Source of the DNA: Alitibacter langaaensis DSM 22999
Lineage (GTDB): Bacteria; Pseudomonadota; Gammaproteobacteria; Enterobacterales; Pasteurellaceae
Assembly (NCBI RefSeq): GCF_003096995.1
Contig: NZ_QENU01000007.1
Location: 28,681 to 92,680 of the forward strand
Direction of reading: 5' to 3'
DNA: 64,000 bases
In this document: positions 30,520-39,344 of the stretch, in pieces
How positions within the stretch are numbered: position 1 is the first letter of the stretch
How the letters are laid out: every line of letters begins with the position of its first letter
The notes under the pieces: generated by a model
The model's database searches: none
What the model was told of the DNA's origin: nothing
The model's input: only the letters and a program-made list of their open reading frames with translations
Translations under genes and position numbers: made by a program

Positions 30520-32844
30520 ATGGCTCAATTAACAGAAGCTCAACAAAAAGCATGGGCTGGTTTTAAACCAGGTGCATGGCAAACTGAAGTTAACTTACGT
30601 GACTTCATCCAAACTAACTACACACCGTATGAAGGTGACGAATCATTCTTAGCGGACGCAACTGCTGCAACAACAGCATTATGGACGCAAGTAATGGAAG
30701 GTATCAAAGAAGAAAACCGTACTCACGCACCGTTAGATTTCGATGAACATACACCATCAACAATTACTTCACATGCACCGGGCTATATTCAAAAAGATTT
30801 AGAAAAAATCGTTGGTTTACAAACTGATGCGCCATTAAAACGTGCAATTATGCCGTTCGGTGGTATCAATATGATCAAAGGTTCTTGCCAAGTTTACGGC
30901 CGTACTTTAGATCCTAAAGTAGAAAAAATCTTTACTGAATATCGTAAAACTCACAACCAAGGTGTGTTTGATGTTTATACACCAGACATTTTGCGTTGCC
31001 GTAAATCAGGTGTATTAACAGGTTTACCAGATGCGTATGGTCGTGGTCGTATCATCGGTGACTACCGCCGTGTTGCACTTTACGGTATCGACTTCTTAAT
31101 GAAAGACAAAAAAGCACAATTCGATTCTTTACAACCACGTTTAGAAGCGGGTGAAGATTTACAAGCGACAATTCAATTACGCGAAGAAATCGCAGAACAA
31201 CACCGTGCTTTAGGTCAAATCAAACAAATGGCTGCATCATACGGCTGTGATATTTCAGGCCCTGCAACAAATGCACAAGAAGCAATCCAATGGACTTACT
31301 TCGGTTACCTTGCTGCAATCAAATCACAAAACGGTGCAGCGATGTCATTTGGTCGTACATCAACCTTCTTAGATATCTATATTGAACGTGATTTACAAAA
31401 TGGCGTGATCACTGAACAAGAAGCACAAGAATTAATGGACCACTTAGTAATGAAATTACGTATGGTTCGTTTCTTACGTACACCAGAATACGATCAATTA
31501 TTCTCAGGTGACCCAATGTGGGCAACTGAAACCATCGCAGGTATGGGCTTAGACGGTCGTCCATTAGTGACTAAAAACAGCTTCCGTATCCTTCACACTT
31601 TATACACAATGGGTACATCTCCAGAACCAAACTTAACCATTCTTTGGTCTGAACAATTACCTGAAGCGTTCAAACGTTATTGTGCAAAAGTGTCAATTGA
31701 TACTTCATCTGTTCAATACGAAAATGACGATTTAATGCGTCCAGACTTTAACAACGATGACTATGCAATCGCGTGTTGTGTATCACCAATGATCGTTGGT
31801 AAACAAATGCAATTCTTCGGTGCACGTGCAAACTTAGCGAAAACAATGCTTTACGCTATCAACGGCGGTGTGGACGAGAAAAATGGTATGCAAGTTGGTC
31901 CTAAATCTGAACCAATGACTGATGAAGTTTTAGACTTCGACAAAGTTATGGCTCGTATGGATCACTTCATGGATTGGTTAGCAACACAATATGTGACTGC
32001 GTTAAATATCATCCACTTCATGCACGATAAATATGCGTATGAAGCATCATTAATGGCATTACATGATCGTGATGTAATTCGCACAATGGCATGTGGTATC
32101 GCAGGTCTTTCTGTTGCGGCTGACTCTCTTTCTGCCATCAAATATGCAAAAGTGAAACCAATTCGTGGCGATATCGAAATCAAAAATAAAGCAGGTGAAG
32201 TAACAGGTGTTGCGAAAAACTTAGCATTAGACTTTGAAATCGAAGGAGAATATCCACAATTCGGTAACAACGACCCACGTGTTGATGACATCGCAGTTGA
32301 TTTAGTAGAACGTTTTATGAAAAAAATCCAAACACATAAAACATACCGCAATGCAACACCAACACAATCAATCCTTACCATCACTTCAAACGTGGTTTAC
32401 GGTAAAAAAACAGGTAATACACCTGATGGCCGTCGTGCTGGTGCGCCATTTGGTCCAGGTGCTAACCCAATGCACGGTCGTGACCAAAAAGGTGCGGTTG
32501 CTTCATTAACATCTGTGGCTAAACTTCCATTTGAATACGCAAAAGATGGTATTTCATACACATTCTCAATCGTACCAAATGCGTTAGGTAAAGATGATGA
32601 GTCACAACGCCGTAACCTTGCTGGCTTAATGGATGGTTATTTCCACCACGAAGCAACAGTTGAAGGCGGTCAACACTTGAACGTAAACGTATTAAACCGT
32701 GAAACATTATTAGACGCGGTTGAAAACCCAGATAAATATCCACAATTAACAATTCGTGTATCTGGTTACGCAGTACGTTTCAATTCATTGACTCGTGAAC
32801 AACAACAAGACGTTATCACTCGTACATTCACTGAATCAATGTAA
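30520..32844 (+). CDS. pflB: Formate acetyltransferase (pyruvate formate-lyase)
   Basis: Glycyl-radical enzyme converting pyruvate and CoA to acetyl-CoA and formate. 774 residues from ATG 30520, preceded by AAAGGAAG; upstream in-frame starts fall in the focA-pflB hairpin. The catalytic cysteine pair is in IACCVSPM and the radical glycine is in RVSGYAVRF, at about G749. Codon use is strongly biased, suggesting very high expression. The activase gene pflA is not next to it, as in E. coli where it follows pflB. The C-terminal 61 residues are nearly duplicated in GrcA. Confidence 0.98.
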   Translation: MAQLTEAQQKAWAGFKPGAWQTEVNLRDFIQTNYTPYEGDESFLADATAATTALWTQVMEGIKEENRTHAPLDFDEHTPSTITSHAPGYIQKDLEKIVGLQTDAPLKRAIMPFGGINMIKGSCQVYGRTLDPKVEKIFTEYRKTHNQGVFDVYTPDILRCRKSGVLTGLPDAYGRGRIIGDYRRVALYGIDFLMKDKKAQFDSLQPRLEAGEDLQATIQLREEIAEQHRALGQIKQMAASYGCDISGPATNAQEAIQWTYFGYLAAIKSQNGAAMSFGRTSTFLDIYIERDLQNGVITEQEAQELMDHLVMKLRMVRFLRTPEYDQLFSGDPMWATETIAGMGLDGRPLVTKNSFRILHTLYTMGTSPEPNLTILWSEQLPEAFKRYCAKVSIDTSSVQYENDDLMRPDFNNDDYAIACCVSPMIVGKQMQFFGARANLAKTMLYAINGGVDEKNGMQVGPKSEPMTDEVLDFDKVMARMDHFMDWLATQYVTALNIIHFMHDKYAYEASLMALHDRDVIRTMACGIAGLSVAADSLSAIKYAKVKPIRGDIEIKNKAGEVTGVAKNLALDFEIEGEYPQFGNNDPRVDDIAVDLVERFMKKIQTHKTYRNATPTQSILTITSNVVYGKKTGNTPDGRRAGAPFGPGANPMHGRDQKGAVASLTSVAKLPFEYAKDGISYTFSIVPNALGKDDESQRRNLAGLMDGYFHHEATVEGGQHLNVNVLNRETLLDAVENPDKYPQLTIRVSGYAVRFNSLTREQQQDVITRTFTESM

Positions 32845-32883
32845 TTTGATTGAATCGAATGTAACGAAAATGTAATAAAAGTT

Positions 32884-32922
32884 GACCGCACTTTGTTCTG
32901 ATACTAAGTGCGGTCGTTTTTT
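32884..32922 (+). terminator. Terminator after pflB
   Basis: Uptake signals GACCGCACTT (32884-32893) and AAGTGCGGTC (32906-32915) form the stem, followed by GTTTTTTT. A clear example of an uptake-signal terminator. Confidence 0.85.
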
Positions 32923-32934
32923 TAGGAGTTTTAT

Positions 32935-33225
32935 ATGAGTATTACCGTATTAGCCACATTCAATGTTAAAGCGGATAAAGTTGAGTTATTTTTAGAAACT
33001 TGCCGTGAATTAACTGCGCATACGCAGAATGACAAAGGCGTAGAATCTTATGAATTACAACGCAATAGCGATGATCCAAATCATTTTGTATTTGTCGAAC
33101 GCTGGGCGAGTAAAGCGGATTTAGATGTGCATTTAGAAACAGCACATATCAAGAAAGCGTTTCCGATTTTGCTAGAATGCAGTGCAACAGAGCCGAAAGT
33201 TCAGATTTTTAATAAAGCGTTTTAA
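32935..33225 (+). CDS. Antibiotic biosynthesis monooxygenase (ABM) domain protein, YgiN-like
   Basis: Single ABM-domain protein of 96 residues, MSITVLATFNVKADKVELFLETCRELTAHTQNDKGVESYEL, with the typical HFVFVERWASKADLDVHLETAHIKK half. The fold is a dimeric ferredoxin-like barrel. E. coli YgiN, a quinol monooxygenase, and autoinducer-type LsrG have this form. The substrate here is unknown. A flavin/quinone reductase pseudogene lies tail to tail with it, recalling the E. coli mdaB-ygiN quinone pair. An uptake-signal hairpin follows. Confidence 0.8.
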   Translation: MSITVLATFNVKADKVELFLETCRELTAHTQNDKGVESYELQRNSDDPNHFVFVERWASKADLDVHLETAHIKKAFPILLECSATEPKVQIFNKAF

Positions 33226-33278
33226 TATAAGCACTTCAATATCACTGCTTTAATATCAGAACTTTAAGATAACAAAAA

Positions 33279-33302
33279 TGCGGTCAAAATTGACCGCACT
33301 TT
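33279..33302. terminator. Bidirectional uptake-signal hairpin
   Basis: TGCGGTCAA and TTGACCGCA around AA, with one arm a one-base variant of the uptake signal (AAATGCGGT). It lies between the ABM gene and the reductase pseudogene, which converge. Confidence 0.6.
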
Positions 33303-33346
33303 GAGTAGAAATTAATTAGGCGCTAATACTTTTACACCATAAGACT

Positions 33347-33898
33347 TTAGAATTTGCTTACAAAGTCTGTATAAGAATTGATAAATCCAGCCAACATTGA
33401 TTTTACTGGCTCAGAGGCGATTTCGCCATTTTCACTGATTACACCATTGTAAATCCCGCCTACATTCGCTGCAAACGAGGCAGTTGGCATATTAATAAAC
33501 GCACCAGAGCAAACTGTGCGAAGATGATCCGCTGCACGAACGCCGCCTGCAGCACCTGCTGCAACAGAAACGATACCTGCTGGTTTGCCGATCCAAAGGC
33601 TTTGTCCCATTGGGCGTGAGCCAATATCAATCGCATTTTTAATCATTGCTGAGAAGCTTGCGTTATGTTCAGGAGTAACGAACAATACCGCGTCTGCTTT
33701 GGCGATTTCTGCACGGAAACGGCTATATTATGCTACTTCTTGTGCGTCTAAATCGCGGTCGTAAAGAGGAAGATCTGAAATTTCTACGAAATTTAATTGA
33801 ATGCTAGCTGGATCGATACTTTGCAAATAACGTGCTACGATTTTGCTAACGGATGTTGTACTGTTGCTGCCAACTAAAACGGCGACTTGTTTGGTCAT
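33347..33898 (-). pseudogene. NADPH-dependent FMN/quinone reductase interrupted by an in-frame stop
   Basis: Flavodoxin-like reductase of 183 codons, broken by a TAA at 33730-33728 (codon 57). Upstream part: MTKQVAVLVGSNSTTSVSKIVARYLQS ... SDLPLYDRDLDAQEVA. After the stop the same frame continues YSRFRAEIAKADAVLFVTPEHNASFSAMIKNAIDIGSRP, with the flavin-binding PEHNxS motif and the GKPAGIVSVAAGAAGGVRA loop. No frameshift and no other lesion is seen. A single G-to-T change in GAA would explain it, so it is a recent loss, a sequencing error or a read-through case. ATG 33898 follows AAGGACAAAATA. Downstream of doxX and probably once part of its operon. Confidence 0.85.
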
Positions 33899-33921
33899 TA
33901 TTTTGTCCTTATTTGTTAGAA

Positions 33922-33950
33922 GAGGCTGTTTATACAAGATAAACAGCCTC
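33922..33950 (-). terminator. Hairpin between doxX and the reductase
   Basis: A perfect 12-bp stem GAGGCTGTTTAT / ATAAACAGCCTC around ACAAG. On the minus strand no T run follows, so it may be an attenuator or a processing site rather than a full terminator. Confidence 0.55.
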
Positions 33951-33983
33951 GAATTACCGAGATGAATTATATCCGAATTTTAA

Positions 33984-34373
33984 TTATTTGTTAAATTTTG
34001 TGTCTAGCGAGAATTTTCCAGCGCCTGTTACGAATAATGACAAGAATGTCATACAGAAAATAATGGCAAGTTCGCCTTGGTTTGCTAATGGATTGAAGAA
34101 TGTTTCTGCGCTTGCATGGAACATTAAATAAGCCACAGCCATTTGACCTGCTAATAAGAAAGTCGCAACGCGTGTGAATAAGCCAATAATAATTAATAAA
34201 CCACCGACAGTTTCAATGCATCCGCCTAAGCCCATTAATGAAAATAATGGCATATCAGGGTTAGTTAATTTTTGCACCCCATGTAACACAATTAGATAAC
34301 CCGCGATAATACGAACGAGCAATAAAATCACAGGGCTTAATGCGTTTGAAAGTTTAGTTAATAAGTTATTCAT
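33984..34373 (-). CDS. DoxX-family membrane protein
   Basis: 129 residues with four hydrophobic helices, of the DoxX/YphA-like superfamily. ALSPVILLLVRIIAGYLIVLHGVQKL, GLGGCIETVGGLLIIIGLFTRVATFLLAGQMAVAYLMFH and the C-terminal FLSLFVTGAGKFSLD are the usual elements. The family has roles in quinone-linked or sulfur redox chemistry and membrane oxidant defence in some bacteria; the job here is not known. Next to a flavin reductase gene (minus) and divergent from a LysR regulator, which likely controls it. Confidence 0.85.
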   Translation of the reverse strand: MNNLLTKLSNALSPVILLLVRIIAGYLIVLHGVQKLTNPDMPLFSLMGLGGCIETVGGLLIIIGLFTRVATFLLAGQMAVAYLMFHASAETFFNPLANQGELAIIFCMTFLSLFVTGAGKFSLDTKFNK

Positions 34374-34442
34374 AAGTTTCCTTGTTTAATATGAGTGAAT
34401 TCGGCGCCATTTTAATTGAATATAAATTTGCGACAAGATACA

Positions 34443-34454
34443 ATTTTGCAAAAT
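34443..34454. promoter_or_regulatory. Palindrome in the doxX-LysR divergent promoter
   Basis: ATTTTGCAAAAT is a 12-bp palindrome between the two divergent start codons, a possible LysR operator. Purely positional evidence. Confidence 0.3.
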
Positions 34455-34474
34455 AACTTTGCAATAATAGAAAG

Positions 34475-35344
34475 ATGGACAAAATTAGTTTAGATGATAT
34501 GCGATTGTTTGTGTCTGTTGTGCAATCGGGCAGTTTAAGTCGTGCAAGTGAATTGACGGATATTCCTGTTTCACGCTTAAGCCGCCGTTTGACTCAGCTA
34601 GAACAAGCCCTTGGCACCCAATTAATTAATCGTGGCAAAAAAGGTGTCACCCTCAATGAAGTGGGAACGCATTTTTTTGAACGGGCAAAAATGATGTTGC
34701 AGGAAGCGGAATTAGCCATTGAAAGCGTGCAACAAAGCCTGATAAAACCAAGCGGTTTATTGCGCATCTCAGTTGCATCAGATATTTTTCATTTGCTGAT
34801 TGAACCGCACTTAGGGCGATATTTACAAGAAAATCCAGACGTAAATGTAGAAATAAATCTTAGCCACCAAAAAATTAATATGATTCAAGATGGTATCGAC
34901 CTAGCCGTGCGTGTAGGCACCATTGATAACGATAATGTTGTCGCGAAATCGTGGATTTCAGTGGGGCTAGGAGTGTTTGCAAGCCCGGATTATTTAGCGA
35001 AATATGGTGAGCCACAAACACCAAATGATCTCTATCAGCATCAAATTATCGGACAAAACCATACCTTGCCGTGGCATTTTCAGCGCGAAAATCATCAAAT
35101 CACCATTGCGCCCACTAGCCGCATGAGTTCTAACGATTTCCTTGCGGTAGAAAAACAAATTCAGCGTGGAATGGGCATTGGTGCCTTGCCTATTTTCCCA
35201 ATATATCAACGAACTGGATTGGTGCAAATTCTCAAATCTTGGGAAATGGCGTCATCGCCTGTGTCAGTGATTTATTATAAAAATCGAGGTAGTGTGCCGA
35301 CAGTGCGTAGTATGGTTGAGTTTTTGCAGAGTTTAGCAGGCTAA
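34475..35344 (+). CDS. LysR-family transcriptional regulator
   Basis: 289 residues. N-terminal winged helix-turn-helix (DDMRLFVSVVQSGSLSRASELTDIPVSRLSRRLTQLEQALGTQLINRG) and a C-terminal substrate-binding-like domain containing IDLAVRVGTIDNDNVVAK and GMGIGALPIFP. It belongs to the branch of LysR proteins typified by DsdC-unlike, YhjC/AaeR-like repressors; the effector is unknown. Divergent from doxX and the reductase pseudogene, so it probably regulates them. An uptake-signal hairpin follows near 35395. Confidence 0.88.
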   Translation: MDKISLDDMRLFVSVVQSGSLSRASELTDIPVSRLSRRLTQLEQALGTQLINRGKKGVTLNEVGTHFFERAKMMLQEAELAIESVQQSLIKPSGLLRISVASDIFHLLIEPHLGRYLQENPDVNVEINLSHQKINMIQDGIDLAVRVGTIDNDNVVAKSWISVGLGVFASPDYLAKYGEPQTPNDLYQHQIIGQNHTLPWHFQRENHQITIAPTSRMSSNDFLAVEKQIQRGMGIGALPIFPIYQRTGLVQILKSWEMASSPVSVIYYKNRGSVPTVRSMVEFLQSLAG

Positions 35345-35539
35345 TTTTATTCCCAATACACAATTATCCGAATGTTTTTTCTCAAACATTATCTTGCGGT
35401 CAAAACTTCTTTAATTTTGACCGCACTTTTCAAGCAAATGATGTTTCCCATTTTCTCTGCATATATCTTTTCAACGGAATATTGGGTAAAAGCTGGTTTC
35501 CCCATTTTTGAAACGTTTTTCAGCCTAAATAGGCTATAA

Positions 35540-35575
35540 AAAACGGTCGAAAACGTTGTGAGTTTCGACCGTTTT
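35540..35575. terminator. Hairpin downstream of LysR and the MFS gene
   Basis: AAAACGGTCGAAA (35540-35552) and TTTCGACCGTTTT (35563-35575) form a perfect 13-bp stem between the convergent LysR and MFS genes. It matches a second hairpin at 36821-36855. Confidence 0.8.
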
Positions 35576-35617
35576 AGTTATCAAGCTAATCCGAAGGAGA
35601 TACACAGATAATTTTGT

Positions 35618-36784
35618 TTAAATAATCTCTCTTTTAGCACGCCAATAAATGGCTAATGCGATAAGGGCGCAGATGATAATGGCTATTGCGCTTGCGATAA
35701 AAATATCGCCCATGCCCACTAACGGTGAAACAATGCCACCGAGCAAAAACGGTGTGCAACCGAGTACAGCGGAAGCCGCCCCTGCATATTGCCGTTCGCT
35801 TTCCATGGCTAAGGCAGAAATGGCAGGCATTGGCAAGCCAGTAGTAAAGAGCATGACGAAGAAACCTAGTTCTACCCAAAACCAATGGGGTTGAATAAAT
35901 AGCGTAGCTGCGGTGTAAAAGACGGCAATGCCAAAACCTAACACGCCAAAGCGTAGCGCAGTTGGGTTAGAAAACTTGCCCCCTAGAGCAGAACCCATCG
36001 CCAAAGCTGCACCATTTGCGCCAAAGCATAGGCTAAATGCCAAAGCTGATAAGCCATAAACGCTTTGCAAAATAAATGGCGATGCAGCAATATAGGCAAA
36101 CATTCCCGCAAATAGGAAACTTTCAATGCCGACATAGCGCATAAATTGGTGATTTTTGATGATTTTGCCGAAGGTACTAAATGTTGCCAAAATTGAGCCT
36201 TGTAAGCGATTTTCGGGGCTGAGGCTCTTTTGTAATCGCAAGCTGAATAGGGTAACAATCACGCCAATGCAGGCTAAAAAGGCAAAAATCCCTTTCCAAC
36301 CTAATAGGTCTAATAACAAACTACCCAACACGGGTGAAACAACCGGTGCGACGCCGTTGATTGCCATTAATAAACCAAAGAATCGTGTCATTTCACGCCC
36401 ACGATATAAATCTGTCGCCACCGCGCGAGAAATCACCACGCTGCCTGCGGAAGATAACCCTTGTACGATGCGCAGCACGATCATCGTTTGAATATTTGGC
36501 GAGAAAATAATTGCAATGGTAGTGGCGATGTAAACGAGTAATGACGCAATTAGCGGTTTTTTACGCCCAAATTTATCGCTCAACGGGCCGAGCAATAATT
36601 GTCCACCCGCTAAACCGAACATTGCCGTGGTTAAGGTGAGCTGCGTCATTGATGTGTGAGTTTGGAAAAAGGCGGCAAGTTGTGGCAACGATGGCAAGTA
36701 TAAATCCACCACAAAAGGTCCAAATGCCGACAATACACCGAGTAGTAGAACCAAGAAGAATTTTGAATTGGCTTTTTTCATCAT
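35618..36784 (-). CDS. MFS drug transporter, Bcr/CflA type
   Basis: 12-helix major facilitator exporter, 388 residues. LSAFGPFVVDLYLPSLPQLAAFFQTHTSMTQLTLTTAMFGLAGGQLLLGPLSDKFGRKKPL holds the MFS motif A between helices 2 and 3 (GPLSDKFGRKK) and the VDLYLPSLP stretch typical of Bcr/CflA. It ends in QYAGAASAVLG and a basic tail. Start at ATG 36784 (or the adjacent one at 36781); a longer in-frame leader is unlikely because it includes the upstream hairpin. It follows the SnoaL-like gene on the same strand, with a hairpin between them. Substrate unknown. Confidence 0.87.
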   Translation of the reverse strand: MMKKANSKFFLVLLLGVLSAFGPFVVDLYLPSLPQLAAFFQTHTSMTQLTLTTAMFGLAGGQLLLGPLSDKFGRKKPLIASLLVYIATTIAIIFSPNIQTMIVLRIVQGLSSAGSVVISRAVATDLYRGREMTRFFGLLMAINGVAPVVSPVLGSLLLDLLGWKGIFAFLACIGVIVTLFSLRLQKSLSPENRLQGSILATFSTFGKIIKNHQFMRYVGIESFLFAGMFAYIAASPFILQSVYGLSALAFSLCFGANGAALAMGSALGGKFSNPTALRFGVLGFGIAVFYTAATLFIQPHWFWVELGFFVMLFTTGLPMPAISALAMESERQYAGAASAVLGCTPFLLGGIVSPLVGMGDIFIASAIAIIICALIALAIYWRAKREII

Positions 36785-36820
36785 TGTTAATTTGGTAAAA
36801 ATAAAAGCGTTTGAAATAAA

Positions 36821-36855
36821 AAACGGTCGAAAAACCTGTTTGTTTTCGACCATTT
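36821..36855 (-). terminator. Hairpin between the SnoaL-like gene and the MFS gene
   Basis: AAACGGTCGAAAA (36821-36833) pairs with TTTTCGACCATTT (36843-36855) with one C-A mismatch. Its core is the same as that of the hairpin at 35540-35575. Confidence 0.7.
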
Positions 36856-36872
36856 GTGAGCTGAAATTTTAG

Positions 36873-37325
36873 TTAGAACATTGAACGACCGCTTGCGGTT
36901 TTTTCTGGTACGGCTTGGATAACATCCCAGTGTTCTACGATTTTGCCGTTGTCATCAAAGCGGAAAATGTCCACCACGGCTTCGCCTTTATCTTGCGGAT
37001 TTAATGTGCTATGAACGTGTAACATCACTAAATCGCCTTCTGCCACTACACGTTTAATTTCAGCACGAGATTGTGGATATTCTTTTACGAATGGCGCGAA
37101 TGCATCCACAAAAGCTTTAGCACCGTCTGCCACGCCTGGGTTGTGTTGCAAATATTCTTTACCGATATATTTGTCTGTCCCTTCTTGCACTTTGTGTTGG
37201 TTAAACACTAATTCATAAAACTCAATGGCATTTTTTTTGTTTTGCTCTGGGGTGGTTTGTGCCATTGCTGCTGTTGAAGCTAAAAGTGCGGTCGAAATTG
37301 CGGCAGTTTTAAGTAATTTTTTCAT
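36873..37325 (-). CDS. Secreted SnoaL-like (NTF2-fold) protein
   Basis: 150 residues with a Sec signal peptide MKKLLKTAAISTALLASTAAMAQ, cleaved after AMA, so it is periplasmic. The mature part resembles the SnoaL/NTF2-like family: NAIEFYELVFNQHKVQEGTDKYIGKEYLQHNPGVADGAKAFVDAF and VAEGDLVMLHVHSTLNPQ. These proteins have a conical pocket; some are polyketide cyclases or isomerases, others have no known activity. The start at 37325 is used rather than an ATG two codons earlier. It lies upstream of the MFS gene and divergent from a LysR gene. Uptake signal 37284-37292 encodes TAL in the signal peptide. Confidence 0.83.
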   Translation of the reverse strand: MKKLLKTAAISTALLASTAAMAQTTPEQNKKNAIEFYELVFNQHKVQEGTDKYIGKEYLQHNPGVADGAKAFVDAFAPFVKEYPQSRAEIKRVVAEGDLVMLHVHSTLNPQDKGEAVVDIFRFDDNGKIVEHWDVIQAVPEKTASGRSMF

Positions 37326-37534
37326 ACTCATGTTCCTTCTTAAATATGTTGTTATGGTTTACCACGCAATCTTAATGCGATTGGCGGCGTTTGGGCTCTA
37401 GTAATAAACTTGAAATTTTCAAATTTAGGAATTTGCTGTAGCAAAATTTGTTCTTATTATATTGAAATAATTTCTGGAAAAAAGACCTGTTTTTGAATAT
37501 GCTTGTTGCAATAATTGAAACAATAGACGGAAAA

Positions 37535-38422
37535 ATGGATAGAATCACGGCAATTCAAGTCTTTTTAATGGTGGCAGAAACAGGCAGTTTCACGACAACA
37601 GCAGAACGATTAGATCTTTCGCGCCCTAAAGTCACTCGGGCTGTCGCTCTTATGGAAGAATGGTTCAACGCTCGGCTGTTGCAACGCACTACCCGCCATG
37701 TTTCATTGACAAATGCAGGCGAACAGGCGGTTGAATATTGCAAAAAAATGACGGAATTAACATCCGCCATTGAACAAGATTTTTTGACGAAACAAGGCGA
37801 ATTACGGGGCTTGTTGAGAATTGCTTCCAATCCTGCATTTGGCAGCACCCATTTACTCACTGCGATTCGTGCTTTTTTAGCCAAACACCCAAAACTGAAT
37901 ATTCAACTGATCTTGGCGGATAACACGGTAAACTTAGTTGAAGAGAGAATTGATCTTGCGGTTCGCTTTACCAATAATCCTGATCCCAATGTTGTGGCAC
38001 GCCCATTATTTACTTGCCATTCTTTATTAGTGGCAACACCAGCGTATTTAGCCGAATATGGCACGATTCATTCGCCGCAGGAACTCGTCAACCACCGTTA
38101 TTTAGCACACGCAAATGTAAACCGAAAAGAGTGGACATTTATCAAAGACGGGCAAGAAACCGTTTTGGAACTTACCAGCCAGCTCACCATTAATGACACG
38201 GGCGCATTACTTAATTTCACGCTAGCAGACGGGGGAATCGCAATGTTGCCAAAGTATTTTATTGAACAGCAACTTGCGAATAACCAACTACAAATTGTGC
38301 TACCCGATTGGCAAATGCCGACTTATCAAGTCTATGCCGTTTATCCCCCACATCGTCAACTTTCCCAAACCATACGCAGCTTTGTGGACTTTTTAGTGGA
38401 AGCGTTTGCGGGGCGAGATTAG
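37535..38422 (+). CDS. LysR-family transcriptional regulator
   Basis: 295 residues. Typical helix-turn-helix MDRITAIQVFLMVAETGSFTTTAERLDLSRPKVTRAVALMEEWFNARLLQRTTRHVSLT and a C-terminal effector domain (NLVEERIDLAVRFTNNPDPNVVARPL). A start 42 bp upstream is in frame but the ATG at 37535 begins the conserved domain and follows an AGACGGAAAA stretch. Divergent from the SnoaL-like and MFS genes by about 200 bp and probably their regulator. A second LysR with the same layout lies 3 kb away (34475). Confidence 0.88.
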   Translation: MDRITAIQVFLMVAETGSFTTTAERLDLSRPKVTRAVALMEEWFNARLLQRTTRHVSLTNAGEQAVEYCKKMTELTSAIEQDFLTKQGELRGLLRIASNPAFGSTHLLTAIRAFLAKHPKLNIQLILADNTVNLVEERIDLAVRFTNNPDPNVVARPLFTCHSLLVATPAYLAEYGTIHSPQELVNHRYLAHANVNRKEWTFIKDGQETVLELTSQLTINDTGALLNFTLADGGIAMLPKYFIEQQLANNQLQIVLPDWQMPTYQVYAVYPPHRQLSQTIRSFVDFLVEAFAGRD

Positions 38423-38452
38423 CGGCAATCTCAAATTTACGGCTCTCTATAA

Positions 38453-39208
38453 TTATTCCCCTAAAAATCCCACAATTTTCCCAATGGCGAAATCCATTAA
38501 ATTGGGGTTAGTAAATGGGTGGTCGGCGCCTTCCACTGGAATGAGTTCGATCACATTGTTGTCTGCAAACTCTTGAGAAACTTGGATATCGACCATTTCA
38601 TCGGCGGTGCCGTGAACGATGAGCATATCATCGGCGTAGGCTAAATAATCATTTTGCATAATTTCCCCTTGAGCGAGATCATCAAAGAAATCCTTGGTGA
38701 CTTTCATTTTTCGCTCAAAGCCGAATAAAATTTCTTTGCCTTTAGCCAATTTGTGGCGTTCATCATCGGTTAAGCGGTTGCTTAGGGAATGATAAATTTG
38801 TAATGCAGGTGAACGCATTGCGATTTTAGCAAAGGGATTACCCTGTTCAGCGATATATTTCAGCACCAAGTAACCGCCAAAACTTGTCCCGTAGGCATAA
38901 ATTTGTTTAGCGTGTAAATGGTTTTTCGCATAATCCAATACAATTTGCAGATAGAGCAAACATTCTGCCAGCGACAATTTTTTGCGCGCATCTGTGCCAT
39001 GGCAAGGTAAATCAAAGGCAAGGGCAGCGTAATTCTTATACTTTGCGTGCAGGCGCTCGCCAAATTTGGTATTGGATTTTAAATCTTTCGATGAACCAAA
39101 ACCATGTAAGACGATCACGACATTTTCAATAGCCTGTAGATCTTTTTCATAAAATAATTTGCAGCGAACGCTGTGTCCGTTTTCATTAATATCAAAGAGT
39201 TTTTCCAT
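38453..39208 (-). CDS. Alpha/beta hydrolase
   Basis: 251 residues, alpha/beta hydrolase fold with the nucleophile elbow GTSFGG (S109), the oxyanion HGFGSS near 35-40, an Asp in LIVHGTADEMVDIQ and a His in EGADHPF, so all of the catalytic triad is present. No signal peptide. It resembles prolyl oligopeptidase-type or dienelactone-like esterases; substrate unknown. On the minus strand, tail to tail with LysR. Confidence 0.82.
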   Translation of the reverse strand: MEKLFDINENGHSVRCKLFYEKDLQAIENVVIVLHGFGSSKDLKSNTKFGERLHAKYKNYAALAFDLPCHGTDARKKLSLAECLLYLQIVLDYAKNHLHAKQIYAYGTSFGGYLVLKYIAEQGNPFAKIAMRSPALQIYHSLSNRLTDDERHKLAKGKEILFGFERKMKVTKDFFDDLAQGEIMQNDYLAYADDMLIVHGTADEMVDIQVSQEFADNNVIELIPVEGADHPFTNPNLMDFAIGKIVGFLGE

Positions 39209-39344
39209 AATTTTCTTCTTATACTTTCTTTTTATCGTGAAATTTCTTCGTTAAATAGTAGCACTAAATATCTTAGGGAGTTGATGAATATTTTAGTGAA
39301 AGCCAATAAATAGACTATAATTTGTGCAAAATAGGAGAGCAGTA

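Noticed and set aside
33347..33685. Second half of the reductase as an independent gene starting with TTG.
   Set aside because: It has no ribosome-binding site, starts in the middle of the flavodoxin fold and continues the frame of the first half.
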